Assembly: GCA_035528295.1 (NCBI GenBank)
Contig: DATKYY010000057.1
Location: 1 to 22,406 of the forward strand
DNA from: G020353235 sp035528295
Lineage (GTDB): Bacteria; Chloroflexota; Dehalococcoidia; Dehalococcoidales; JAUYDJ01
Length of the DNA: 22,406 bases
Direction of reading: 5' to 3'
Made by a program: the position numbers and the translations under genes. Under the pieces are notes generated by a model that was not told where the DNA came from, ran no database searches, and saw only the letters and a program-made list of their open reading frames with translations. Positions 6,392 through 15,800 of this stretch are shown here, one piece after another (the first letter of the stretch is position 1; the number at the start of each line of letters is the position of its first letter).

Positions 6392-7135
6392 ATGAAAAAG
6401 GGATTGTTTTTAGTCCTGGGTCTGGTATCGGTGCTAGCCATAGCCACGCTGGGGGGCTGTGCCGGAACAGCATCCCCGGACGTAACCGGATTCTTCAACA
6501 CCCAGCAGGAAGGGGTCTGGGTTAGCGGCACCGGAAAAGTGATGGTTGCGCCCGATATTGCCAACCTGAGGTTGGGCATCGAAGCCCAGAAAGCGACCGT
6601 AGCCGAGGCTCAATCAGAAGCGACCGGAGCCATGAACCAGGTGATGAATGCCCTGAAAGACAATGGCGTGGCTGATAAAGATATCCAGACGCAGTATTTC
6701 AGCATTCAGAAGGTAACCAGATGGGACGACGAAAAATACCAGGAGGTTGTCATCGGCTACCGAGTAACCAATATAGTGACCGCCAAGATAAGGGATATTG
6801 CTAAGGCGGGAACAATTATTGATGCCGTCGCCCTGGCGGGTGGAGACCTCACCCGGATAGACAGCGTCAGCTTCTCGGTTGATGACCCCTCCGCCTATTA
6901 TGAGCAAGTCAGGGGAAAGGCGATGGCTGACGCCAAAGCCAAGGCGGAGCAACTGGCTGAGCTGGGTGGCATCACTTTAGGCCAGCCAACCTACATCTCG
7001 GAGAGCATGGTAACGCCGTCTCCTATCTACCCGGTTAGAGCCGAAGCCGCCGCCCCGGCAATGGCGGAAACACCAATCAGTGCCGGCGAGACGGAGATCA
7101 GCCTTACCGTCCAGGTAATCTACGCCATTCAATAA
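6392..7135 (+). CDS. SIMPL (DUF541) domain lipoprotein
   Basis: A 247-residue exported lipoprotein. The signal peptide (1-22) ends in a clean lipobox LGGC with Cys23. The SIMPL domain begins with VSGTGKVMVAPDIANLRLGI (about 44-63), and the family segment YRVTNIVTAKIRDIAKAGTIID (about 122-143) and the AMADAKAKAEQLAELGGITLG region (about 177-197) follow; the C-terminus is a beta strand (ETEISLTVQVIYAI). Proteins of this family assemble at the cell surface and have loosely defined roles in envelope stress and oxidative resistance. An AGGAGG ribosome site lies ten bases before the ATG. It follows the anti-sigma gene by 93 bp. That gap holds a TTATATAAAG stretch but no promoter I can call, so transcription may continue from the sigma operon. 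Confidence 0.9.
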   Translation: MKKGLFLVLGLVSVLAIATLGGCAGTASPDVTGFFNTQQEGVWVSGTGKVMVAPDIANLRLGIEAQKATVAEAQSEATGAMNQVMNALKDNGVADKDIQTQYFSIQKVTRWDDEKYQEVVIGYRVTNIVTAKIRDIAKAGTIIDAVALAGGDLTRIDSVSFSVDDPSAYYEQVRGKAMADAKAKAEQLAELGGITLGQPTYISESMVTPSPIYPVRAEAAAPAMAETPISAGETEISLTVQVIYAIQ

Positions 7136-7209
7136 TAAACGGTAGAATTAATTAGCTGACAAATTGACCGCCAGGTGCTATCATCTTGATAGGCATTAGG
7201 GGAGGAACT

Positions 7210-7596
7210 ATGAAAAAGTATCTGATACTGGCTAGCGCGATAATATTAGCCCTGACGCTGGTGACGGGATGCGGCGGGGGCGATATAGAACCCTACTCCG
7301 ATGCGGAGCAGGCGATAGGCATCGGTGTCAACCAGGAATTCACTATTGCTCTCAATTCCAATCCCACTACCGGCTATAGCTGGCAGGAAAGCTATGACGA
7401 GAGCTTCCTGGAACTGGTAGAAAAGAGCTATCGCCCCGGCGCAGAGGCGGAACCGGAAGTCGTCGGCGCTGGTGGCACGGAATACTTTCAGTTCAAGGCG
7501 CTACAGCCAGGTGAGACCGAGCTCGTCATAACCTATAAGCGGAGCTGGGAAGAAGAGTACCTGGAACAGCTGGTGTTCACCGTCAATATAGAATAA
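7210..7596 (+). CDS. Chagasin-family (inhibitor I42) lipoprotein
   Basis: A 128-residue lipoprotein with signal peptide 1-20 and lipobox LVTGC (Cys21). The mature part matches the chagasin/I42 family of inhibitors of papain-like cysteine peptidases in its three binding loops: NPTTGY (51-56), GAGGTEYFQF (87-96) and YKRSWE (109-114), where the usual Pro of the RPW loop is Ser. The beta-strand spacing and length are normal for the family. An in-frame TTG lies at 7186, but ATG at 7210 is preferred: GGGAGG stands six bases upstream and only this start gives a proper signal peptide. It lies 74 bp after the SIMPL gene and just before a strong terminator, so it is the last gene of the sigma-linked block. 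A target peptidase is not visible in the window. It could protect the cell against outside peptidases or control a surface enzyme. Confidence 0.88.
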   Translation: MKKYLILASAIILALTLVTGCGGGDIEPYSDAEQAIGIGVNQEFTIALNSNPTTGYSWQESYDESFLELVEKSYRPGAEAEPEVVGAGGTEYFQFKALQPGETELVITYKRSWEEEYLEQLVFTVNIE

Positions 7597-7629
7597 AACA
7601 GGGGGTCTCTTTGAGACCCCCTTACTCTA
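7594..7629. terminator. Bidirectional intrinsic terminator
   Basis: GGGGGTCTC (7601-7609), loop TTT, GAGACCCCC (7613-7621): a perfect 9-bp stem. On the minus strand it is followed by TGTTTTATT, a good T-tract ending ruvB transcripts; on the plus strand the tail is TTACTCTATC, weaker. It stands between convergent genes. Confidence 0.85.
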
Positions 7630-7655
7630 TCTATATTGATAATTCTCCCCGGAAT

Positions 7656-8651
7656 TTAGCGGCTCTCGTTCCACAGGGTAGGCTGAGGCGGTTGCCCCTT
7701 GCCGTAAGGGATACCGAGGTGCTGATAGGCCAGCCGGGTGGCTAATCTGCCGCGGGGAGTCCGCTCCAGAAAACCGAGCTGCAGCAGATAGGGTTCATAA
7801 ACATCCATAATGGTATCTGACTCCTCGCTGATGGCAGCGGCGATAGTCTCCAGCCCCACCGGGCCGCCGTTAAACTTGTCCACAATGGTATGCAGCAGCT
7901 TGTGGTCCACCTCGTCCAGACCGATTTTGTCAACCTCAAGCTTGGCCAGAGCCTCAACCGCCACCGACCGGGTGACGATGCCGTCTGCCCTCACCTGAGC
8001 ATAATCTCTAACTCGCTTGAGCAGCCGATTGGCCACGCGGGGCGTGCCCCGGGCGCGACAGGCTACCTCCTCCAGCCCGCTATCTTCGGCTTTTATCTGC
8101 AGAATACCGGCGGAACGCTGCAGAATTTCCTGTATAGCCGCCTGGTCATAGAAGTCAAGGCGGTAGACGGCACCAAAGCGGTCCCGGAGAGGCGGGCTAA
8201 GCAGGGCAAAGCGAGTGGTCGCCCCCACCAGGGTAAAGGCGGGCAGACTCAGTCTCAGGCTCTTTGCCCCCGGCCCCTTGCCGATAACAATATCCAGGGC
8301 AAAGTCCTCCATCGCCAGGTAGAGCAACTCCTCTACCGTCCGATTGAGGCGGTGGACTTCATCAATAAAGAGGGCATCATGACTCTGGAGATTGGTTAAA
8401 ATGGCCGCCATGTCGCCAGTGCGCTCTATCGCCGGGCCGGAGGTAACCCGTATGTTTACCCCCAGCTCGGTAGCGATGATATAAGCCAGGGTAGTCTTGC
8501 CCAAGCCGGGTGGACCGTAGAGCAAGATATGGTCCAGAGCCTCGCCCCTCCCCTTAGCCGCCGTGACGGCAATGTTCAGGTTCTCCTTAATCCGGGCCTG
8601 GCCAACGAATTCGTCAAGGTGACGGGGGCGGAGGCTAACATCAAGCGGCAT
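7656..8651 (-). CDS. ruvB: Holliday junction branch migration helicase RuvB
   Basis: RuvB is the hexameric AAA+ motor that, with RuvA, drives branch migration of Holliday junctions during recombinational repair. The 331-residue form shows Walker A GPPGLGKTT, Walker B LFIDEVHR, sensor 1 GATTR, the arginine-finger region LLSPPLRDRFG and the C-terminal winged helix ending with TPRGRLATRLAYQHLG. The ATG at 8651 gives MPLDVSLRPRHLDEF, as short as the Thermus form. However, the frame stays open upstream and reads IEIDRIVSSKSSAED before that Met, similar to the E. coli start IEADRLIS. The only strong ribosome site (8697-8704) faces an AUA codon at 8690, so the protein may be 13 residues longer. It is separated from rpoC by a terminator and has its own promoter. 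ruvA and ruvC are not in the window. Confidence 0.97.
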   Translation of the reverse strand: MPLDVSLRPRHLDEFVGQARIKENLNIAVTAAKGRGEALDHILLYGPPGLGKTTLAYIIATELGVNIRVTSGPAIERTGDMAAILTNLQSHDALFIDEVHRLNRTVEELLYLAMEDFALDIVIGKGPGAKSLRLSLPAFTLVGATTRFALLSPPLRDRFGAVYRLDFYDQAAIQEILQRSAGILQIKAEDSGLEEVACRARGTPRVANRLLKRVRDYAQVRADGIVTRSVAVEALAKLEVDKIGLDEVDHKLLHTIVDKFNGGPVGLETIAAAISEESDTIMDVYEPYLLQLGFLERTPRGRLATRLAYQHLGIPYGKGQPPQPTLWNESR

Positions 8652-8696
8652 ATCCTCAGCACTACTTTTGCTGGATACAATGCGGTCTATCTCAAT

Positions 8697-8704
8697 CCTC
8701 CTTA
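8697..8704 (-). promoter_or_regulatory. Consensus ribosome-binding site facing a non-AUG codon of ruvB
   Basis: TAAGGAGG, a full match to the anti-Shine-Dalgarno, ends six bases before an AUA codon (8690-8688) in the ruvB frame. The annotated ATG at 8651 is 45 bases away and has only GAGGAT close in front. The TTG at 8695 is out of frame and meets a stop after one codon. Confidence 0.7.
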
Positions 8705-8716
8705 ATAAACGACATT

Positions 8717-8725
8717 ATTATACCA
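8717..8725 (-). promoter_or_regulatory. Extended -10 promoter of ruvB
   Basis: TGGTATAAT read on the minus strand contains a consensus TATAAT (8722-8717) with the TGn extension (8725-8723). No -35 is recognisable, as is usual for extended -10 promoters. The predicted transcript start near 8710 gives a leader that just holds the ribosome site at 8704-8697. Confidence 0.6.
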
Positions 8726-8740
8726 CATCCCCACCCACCG

Positions 8741-8771
8741 AAAATAAAGAGAGCCGCCCGTTGGGCGACTC
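8741..8771 (-). terminator. Intrinsic terminator of the rpoBC operon
   Basis: On the minus strand GAGTCGCCC, loop AAC, GGGCGGCTC form a 9-bp stem with one G-T pair (8771-8751), followed by TCTTTATTTT. It lies 30 bases after the rpoC stop and upstream of the ruvB promoter. Confidence 0.88.
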
Positions 8772-8800
8772 GCTTACTTTTAATCAAGCTCGCCAAGATT

Positions 8801-11800
8801 CTAGCCGGCTTGCGTCTCTTCATCCTCCTGAGCGGTGGCTGTCTCCGGCGCCTCTTCCGCTCCCTGTTCCTGAGCCGCGGCTACCTCCGGCACCTCTTCA
8901 TACCTTTCACCCTCTTCTGCCTCACCTGCCTCCAGCTCCCCCTCCGCTTCGGTAATCGCCTCAGGCTTCTCCTCCGAAGCCGGATAGCGGGCCGGTATCA
9001 GCTTGCCGATGATGACATTCTCTTTAAGCCCGACCAGTCTATCCACCTTACCGGAAATGGCTGCCTCGGTAAGAACGCGGGTAGTCTCCTGGAAGGAAGC
9101 TGCCGCCAGCCAGCTATCGCTGCTCAGCGAGGCCCTGGTTATACCGACCAGCACGGTGTGGGCAGTGGCTGGCTCACCGCCTTCAGCCAGCACCTTGGCA
9201 TTGGTATCTTCATAGCGGTAGCGGTTAACCAGCTCCCCGGGCACCAGCTCGGTATCGCCCGAGGAATCAATACGCACCCGGTAAAGCATTTGATGGACGA
9301 TAACCTCAATATGCTTATCGTTTATGTTTACCCCCTGGGAGCGATACACTTTTTGCACCTCATTCACCAGGTATTGCTGGACCGCCTCCGCGCCCAGAAT
9401 ACGCAGTATATCATGCGGGTTAATGGTGCCATCGGTCAGCTGCTCCCCGGCCTTAACCAGGCCTCCATCCCGAACATGGACATGGGCTGCCGCCGACACC
9501 ACATACTCCCGCTCCTCGCGCTCTTCGTATTTGATAACTAACTGTTTGTCGTCAACCTCCACCTCACCGGCAACACGAGCGACCACAGGCTGAACTTCGG
9601 TGGTGACTGCTTTCGCCTTGGACTTGGTCTTCGCTTTGGACTTAGACTTGGTTTCAGCCACCGGTGCGGCGAGCACCGTGCCGATATCTACCTGTTGGCC
9701 ATCCTCTACCATAACTTTAACACCAGCCGGCAGTGAATATTCGTCGCGGAATACCTCAGAGCGGGCAATCCGGACCAGCTTACTTTCCTCATCCTGCACT
9801 ACCTCAGCCACCCCGTCTATTTCAGATATAATAGCCTGACCCTTGGGTGACCTTGCCTCAAAGAGCTCTTCCACCCTGGGCAGACCACTGGTTATGTCAA
9901 GCCCGACAACACCGCCGGTGTGGAAGGTGCGCAGTGTCAACTGAGTACCCGGCTCACCAATACTCTGGGCAGCAATGATACCGACCGCAGTGTTGGCGGC
10001 GACTGTTCCCCCCCGAGCCAGGTCCCGACCGTAACAATACTGGCAGCAACCCTGCCTGGACTGACAGGTAAGCGGAGAGCGGACGTGGACCCTGGTTACC
10101 CCGGCGGCGATTATCTCCTTCGCCTTCAGTTCATCAATTTCCTCGTTGCGCTCAACAATCATCTCTTTGGTGCGGGGGTCAACCACGCTGCTGGCCGCCA
10201 GGCGGCCAATGACTCGTTCCTCAAGCGAGGCCAGCAGTTCCCCAGCCTTGACTTCAAATACCCATACGCCTTCGGTGGTGCCGCAGTCAACCTGGCGGGT
10301 AATCACATCCTGGGCAACATCAATCAGCCGCCGGGTAAGATAACCGCTACCCGATGTCCGCAGGGCGGTATCGGCCAGGCCTTTACGCGCACCGTGGGTG
10401 GAAATAAAGTACTCCAGGACGGTGAGCCCCTCACCGAGGCTTGACTTAATGGGAAAGTCAATAATTCTGCCCGCCGGGTCAGTCATCAAACCACGCATAC
10501 CCGCCATCTGTCTGATCTGGGAGATGTTACCCTTTGCCCCGGATGCCGTCATCATATAAACGCCGCCGTAGCGGTCCAGAGACTTAGAGATGGCCTCGGT
10601 AACTTTGTCCGCCGTTTCCGTCCATACCTCAACGACTCCGTTATACCGCTCATCTTCCGTAATCAGGCCGCGATGATACTGACTTTCAATGATGGCTGCC
10701 TTTTCCTCCGCCTGTTCCAGCAGCTTGGCTTTCTCTTCGGGAATCTTGATATCACTCATGGCGATGGTAGTCCCCGATTTGGTGGCATAGTGAAAACCGA
10801 GATGCTTGAGGGAATCCAGTACCGTCGCCATATCCTGGTGACTCAGCGTTTTACAACAGTCGGCTACTATTTGCTTTATGACCGCCTTATCAACCGCCTT
10901 ATCATAATGCCTGACCTCGGGTGGTAAAACCTCATTAAAGATAATCCGCCCGACGCTGGTCTTAATTCTCTGCCCGTCTCCGTTCCTGACCTCAATTTCA
11001 GCCCTGAGGTCAACAATACCCAGTTCATAGGCAAGCTTAGCCTGCTCAAAGCTGCTGAAGATAGCACCCTCCCCCTTAAAGCCGGGTCTGACCGTGGTCA
11101 GGTAATAGCAGCCGAGAACCATATCCAGGGTCGGGCTTACCAGTGGCTCGCCGCTGCTTGGTATCAGCATGTTGTGAATGCTGAGCATCATCTCACGAGC
11201 CTCTTTAATGGCCGCTTTGGAGAGCGGGACATGGACCGCCATCTGGTCACCATCAAAGTCAGCATTAAAGGCGGTACACACCAAGGGGTGAATCTGAATG
11301 GCACTGCCATCAATAAGCACCGGTTCGAATGCCTGAATACTGAGCCGGTGCAGGGTTGGCGCCCGATTGAGCAGCACCGGGCGCTCCTTGATGACATCTT
11401 CCAGTATGTCATACACCTCTGGCCGGCCCTTCTCCACCAGTCTCCGGGCGCTCCTGATATTATGAGCCAGCCCTTCCCTCATCAGACGGTGCATAATAAA
11501 CGGTTTAAATAGCTCCAGAGCCATTCGCCGCGGTAGTCCGCACTGGTTAAGCTTGAGTTCCGGGCCAACCACGATGACTGACCGTCCACTATAATCAACC
11601 CGCTTGCCCAGCAAATTCTGGCGAAAGCGACCTTGCTTGCTACGGAGCATATCGGAGAGCGACTTCAGGCGATGATTACCGCTCACCGAAGCCGCCCGTC
11701 CTCTCTTTTCATTATCAATAAGGGAATCCACTGCTTCCTGAAGCATCCGTTTCTCGTTACGGACGATAATATCGGGAGCACCGATTTCAAGTAAGTGACG

Positions 11801-12805
11801 CAGCCGGTTATTACGGTTAATGACGCGACGATAGAGGTCATTGAGGTCACTGGTGGCAAACCGACCGCCATCCAGCTGAACCATAGGCCTGAGGTCGGGT
11901 GGTAACACCGGCAGTATGGTCAGAATCATCCACGCCGGCTTGTTACTACTGCGACGGAGAGCCTCCACCACCTGTAATTGCTTTGATGCCTTCCGGTTAC
12001 GCTGTCCTGAGGTAGAGTGAATCTCCAGGATTAGCTCATTATGCAGTTCATCAAGGTTGATTTCCTTAATCAGCTGGAGAATAGCCTCCGCCCCCATTCC
12101 CGCCTCAAAAACCGGACCGTATTTCTGCTTGAGCTCGTGGTACTGGTTTTCGGTAAGCAGTGCCCGTACCCGCAGGTCTTTCAGCTGCCCCGCTTCAATG
12201 GAGTGCTGTTCTTCAAGCCGCGCCTTTTCCTCAGCCCAATTTCGCCGGAACTGGTTTACCTTCTCTACTTCCGCCCCTTCCTTCTCCATCTCAGCAATCT
12301 TGTCCTCTACCGCCTTTTCCCGCTCGGCTATTTCCTGGCGGCCACTCTCCTCAAACTGCTTAATCGCTTCCTGACGGGCGTCGTCATCTATCGAGGTGAC
12401 GATATAGCGGGAAAAGTATAAAACCCGCTCCAGGCTTCGGGGTGAGAGGTCAAGCAGCAGCCCCACTCGGCTTGGTATGCCCTTGGAAAACCAGATATGA
12501 CTCACCGGACAGGCCAGTTCAATATGCCCCATCCGCTCCCGACGCACCTTTGAGCGGGCAACCTCAACACCGCACTTATCGCAGATAATCCCCTTATAGC
12601 GTATCTTTTTGTATTTACCGCAGGCACACTCAAAGTCTTTTATCGGGCCAAAGATGCGCTCGCAAAAAAGCCCGTCCCGCTCCGGTTTCAAAGTACGGTA
12701 GTTGATTGTCTCCGGCTTGGTTACTTCACCATAGGACCAGCTTCTAATCTGCTCCGGCGAAGCTAGGGAAATGCGAATGGCATCAAAATCACTGACCTCA
12801 AACAT
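8801..12805 (-). CDS. rpoC: DNA-directed RNA polymerase subunit beta'
   Basis: The beta' subunit forms the clamp and half of the active site of RNA polymerase. From the ATG at 12805 it has 1334 residues. Zinc site 1 uses C60, C62, C75 and C78; the catalytic magnesium loop NADFDGDQMA is at about 514-523; the trigger-loop region includes STHGARKGLADTA (His804); zinc site 2 uses C841, C914, C921 and C924. Late in the protein a Lys/Ser/Ala stretch (about 1053-1066) interrupts the conserved sequence, and the last about 57 residues are an acidic Glu/Ala tail absent from most homologues. A start at 12841 is possible, but MFEVSDFDAI is the family start, and ATG at 12805 overlaps the rpoB stop by eight bases with a GGAAGAGAAGG ribosome site inside rpoB. 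It is therefore coupled to rpoB and ends before a terminator. Confidence 0.98.
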   Translation of the reverse strand: MFEVSDFDAIRISLASPEQIRSWSYGEVTKPETINYRTLKPERDGLFCERIFGPIKDFECACGKYKKIRYKGIICDKCGVEVARSKVRRERMGHIELACPVSHIWFSKGIPSRVGLLLDLSPRSLERVLYFSRYIVTSIDDDARQEAIKQFEESGRQEIAEREKAVEDKIAEMEKEGAEVEKVNQFRRNWAEEKARLEEQHSIEAGQLKDLRVRALLTENQYHELKQKYGPVFEAGMGAEAILQLIKEINLDELHNELILEIHSTSGQRNRKASKQLQVVEALRRSSNKPAWMILTILPVLPPDLRPMVQLDGGRFATSDLNDLYRRVINRNNRLRHLLEIGAPDIIVRNEKRMLQEAVDSLIDNEKRGRAASVSGNHRLKSLSDMLRSKQGRFRQNLLGKRVDYSGRSVIVVGPELKLNQCGLPRRMALELFKPFIMHRLMREGLAHNIRSARRLVEKGRPEVYDILEDVIKERPVLLNRAPTLHRLSIQAFEPVLIDGSAIQIHPLVCTAFNADFDGDQMAVHVPLSKAAIKEAREMMLSIHNMLIPSSGEPLVSPTLDMVLGCYYLTTVRPGFKGEGAIFSSFEQAKLAYELGIVDLRAEIEVRNGDGQRIKTSVGRIIFNEVLPPEVRHYDKAVDKAVIKQIVADCCKTLSHQDMATVLDSLKHLGFHYATKSGTTIAMSDIKIPEEKAKLLEQAEEKAAIIESQYHRGLITEDERYNGVVEVWTETADKVTEAISKSLDRYGGVYMMTASGAKGNISQIRQMAGMRGLMTDPAGRIIDFPIKSSLGEGLTVLEYFISTHGARKGLADTALRTSGSGYLTRRLIDVAQDVITRQVDCGTTEGVWVFEVKAGELLASLEERVIGRLAASSVVDPRTKEMIVERNEEIDELKAKEIIAAGVTRVHVRSPLTCQSRQGCCQYCYGRDLARGGTVAANTAVGIIAAQSIGEPGTQLTLRTFHTGGVVGLDITSGLPRVEELFEARSPKGQAIISEIDGVAEVVQDEESKLVRIARSEVFRDEYSLPAGVKVMVEDGQQVDIGTVLAAPVAETKSKSKAKTKSKAKAVTTEVQPVVARVAGEVEVDDKQLVIKYEEREEREYVVSAAAHVHVRDGGLVKAGEQLTDGTINPHDILRILGAEAVQQYLVNEVQKVYRSQGVNINDKHIEVIVHQMLYRVRIDSSGDTELVPGELVNRYRYEDTNAKVLAEGGEPATAHTVLVGITRASLSSDSWLAAASFQETTRVLTEAAISGKVDRLVGLKENVIIGKLIPARYPASEEKPEAITEAEGELEAGEAEEGERYEEVPEVAAAQEQGAEEAPETATAQEDEETQAG

Positions 12806-15800
12806 CCTTCTCTTCCTCTCCCTCAGTTGTGGCTTCATCAATTACTTTGCTTTCCTCAGCGGCGGTTTCATCAATTGCTTTGCTTTCCTCTATTGCACCA
12901 GCTTTTGCTTCAGCTTCTTCAGTAGCTGGCTCAGCCGGGCTTAATTCTCCCTCTTTAGCCTCAGCCGATTCCAGACTGGTTGCTTCAGCTAATTCGGGGG
13001 GCTCTTCCGCAGAGACCAGCTCCCCTTCCTCACTAATCACTTCAATGGCCAGCCCCAGGCTCTGCAACTCTTTAACCAGAACCTTAAATGATTCGGGCAC
13101 ACCGGCCTGCACAATATCCTCGCCCTTGATTATCGCCTCATAGGTCTTGGCGCGACCGGCGATATCATCTGACTTAATCGTCAAAATTTCCTGAAGATTG
13201 CGGGCGGCGCCGTAGGCTTCCAGCGTCCATACTTCCATTTCACCAAAACGCTGCCCGCCGAATTGAGCCTTACCCCCCAGGGGCTGCTGGCTAATCAGGG
13301 AATAGGGGCCGGTAGAGCGGGCATGAACCTTATCTTCAACCAGGTGGATTAGCTTCATAATGTAGACATTACCCACCGTTATCGGCTGGTCAAACGGTTC
13401 ACCAGTCCGCCCATCACGGAGGACAATCTTGCCTAAAATGGGTGGGCAAAGGTGTCTTTCGGCACTTACCGTCTGCACCGTCTTCTCCAGCTCCGCTGCC
13501 TTTAGTTTCCGGCTGGATATGTCCAGGTCTTCCAGCCACAGGCGCAGGCAGGTCTCCCTGGCCTCACCGGAATAGTCATCACTGAAAACTCTGTCCCCTT
13601 TGTAGCCATGGTCTTTAAGCCATGTCTTGGTCAGCTCCAGCGCTGCGTTAGCATCCCCGTTGCCCGAATTAGCGGCGCCGGCTCTCTGGACCAGCCACGC
13701 CCGGGCTAACTCATCCTCAATATTAACCGCAGTGGCCCCATCAAAGACCGGGGTAAGCACCTTGAAACCCAGGATCTGAGCTGCCCAGCCCAGATGAGCT
13801 TCCAGCACCTGACCGATATTCATACGTGAGGGGACACCGATGGGATTGAGAACGATATCTACCGGTGTGCCATCAGGCAGGAAGGGCATATCCTCAGGAG
13901 GAGAAATGAGGGCGATAACCCCTTTATTGCCGTGCCGACCAGCCAGTTTATCTCCGACGGATACCCTTCGCTTCTGAGCCACCCAGACCTGGACTCGCTG
14001 ATTGATTCCGGCTGGCAAATCATCACCGTTATCCCGGGAGAATATCCTGACATTAATCACCTTGCCCCACTCACCGTGAGGCACCCGCAGTGAAGTATCT
14101 TTCACCTCGCGGGCTTTCTCACCAAAAATAGCCCGCAGCAGTTTCTCCTCAGCGGAGAGCTCCGTCTCACCCTTAGGGGTAATTTTGCCCACCAGGATAT
14201 CGCCGGCGAGAACTTCAGCACCAATGCGAACGATACCGGTTTCGTCAAGCTCACGCAGATTCTCTTCACCCACATTGGGGATATCCCGGGTGATCTCCTC
14301 AGGGCCTAACTTGGTGTCGCGGGCTTCTATCTCATGCTTTTCAATATGAACGGAGGCAAATTTATCCTCCGCGACCAGGCGGTTGCTGATAATAATCGCG
14401 TCTTCATAGTTATAGCCTTCCCAGCTCATAAAGGCGCAGGTCACATTCTGCCCCAGAGCCAGTTCTCCCTCTTCGGTGGCTGAGCTATCTGCCAGAACCT
14501 GCCCGGCTTCCACCCGGTCACCACTGCTCACCACCGGCTGCTGATTAATACAGGTCCCCTGATTGGTGCGCACAAATTTCATCAGCTGGTAGGTGTCAGT
14601 ATTTCCGTTGTCGTGGGTAACCACAATCTGGGCACCGGTAACCGAGGTCACCTGACCAGCATTCTTGGCATAGATTACCTCCCCGCTATGCCGGGCCGCT
14701 TCCACCTCCATACCGGTAGCCACCAGGGGTGCCTCAGCACGAAGCAGCGGTACCGCCTGACGCTGCATATTAGCCCCCATCAGGGCACGATTGGCATCAT
14801 TATGCTCCAGAAATGGTATCAGGGAAGTAGCCACACTGAAGAGCTGCTTCGGTGATACATCCATAAACCCGATTTTATCCGGCTCTTCCATCAGGTAACG
14901 CTCCGCCAGCCTGGTCTCAACCTTCTCCTCGACAAACCGGCTTTCCGGGTCAAGCTTGGCACTGGCCTGAGCAATAGAATAGATATCCTCCCTGTCGGCG
15001 GATAGATACTCCACCTCACTGGAGACAAAGGGCACCACCTTTACCTTCCGGGGAGAGAGCTGGCGAAGCCGGTCAACATTTTCCGGGGTAATAGCAGCGC
15101 CGGCGGCTACTATAGTTTTGCCCTCTTCATCCAAGAGTGCTTCCTGCACCGTCTTGCCCAGCAGACTATCATCGGTACTGTCCAGCTCAGCAATAACGCG
15201 GCGGTAGGGGGTTTCAATAAAGCCGTAGCGGTTAATCTGACCATAGGTAGCCAGAGAGCCGATAAGACCGATGTTGGGGCCCTCCGGTGTTTCAATCGGG
15301 CAGATTCGGCCGTAGTGAGAGAAGTGAACATCACGGACATCAAAACCGGCACGCTCGCGAGATAGCCCCCCCGGCCCCATCGCCGACAGGCGCCGCTTAT
15401 GGGTCAGCTCCGCCAGCGGGTTGGTCTGGTCCATAAACTGTGATAACTGGGAGCTATTGAAGAACTCGGTAATCGCCGCCACCACGGGACGAACGTTGAC
15501 CAGGGCGCTGGGGCTAACCGCATCCGTGCTGATAACACTCATACGCTCCGTGGCTACCCGCTCCAGGCGGAGCAAGCCGATACGAAACTGGTTCTGTATC
15601 AGCTCACCCACGGTGCGAATGCGCCGATTGCCCAGATGGTCAATATCATCGGCATTGTCATTGCCGTTGTTAATCATGATAATGTGTCTGACTATTTCCA
15701 CAATATCTTTTTGAGTCAGGGCTCGCTCATCCTCGGAGACATTAAGCCCCAACCGCTTGTTAAGCTTATAGCGCCCTACCCTCCCCAGGTCATAGTGGAG

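Noticed and set aside
7890..8399. 169-codon plus-strand open frame opposite ruvB
   Set aside because: It is a shadow of the conserved ruvB AAA+ region without any family signature.
8810..9541. 243-codon plus-strand open frame opposite rpoC
   Set aside because: It lies wholly antisense to conserved rpoC sequence, has no recognisable domain and no good ribosome site; the high-GC codons of rpoC create such frames.
12805..12841. Earlier start for rpoC at 12841
   Set aside because: It adds MMKPQLRERKRR, which is not part of the beta' family and overlaps the rpoB tail by 44 bases; the ATG at 12805 gives the conserved MFEVSDFDAI start with a ribosome site.
15420..15460. Rifampicin resistance change in rpoB
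   Set aside because: The Asp, His and Ser residues of the drug-contact region match the susceptible form.
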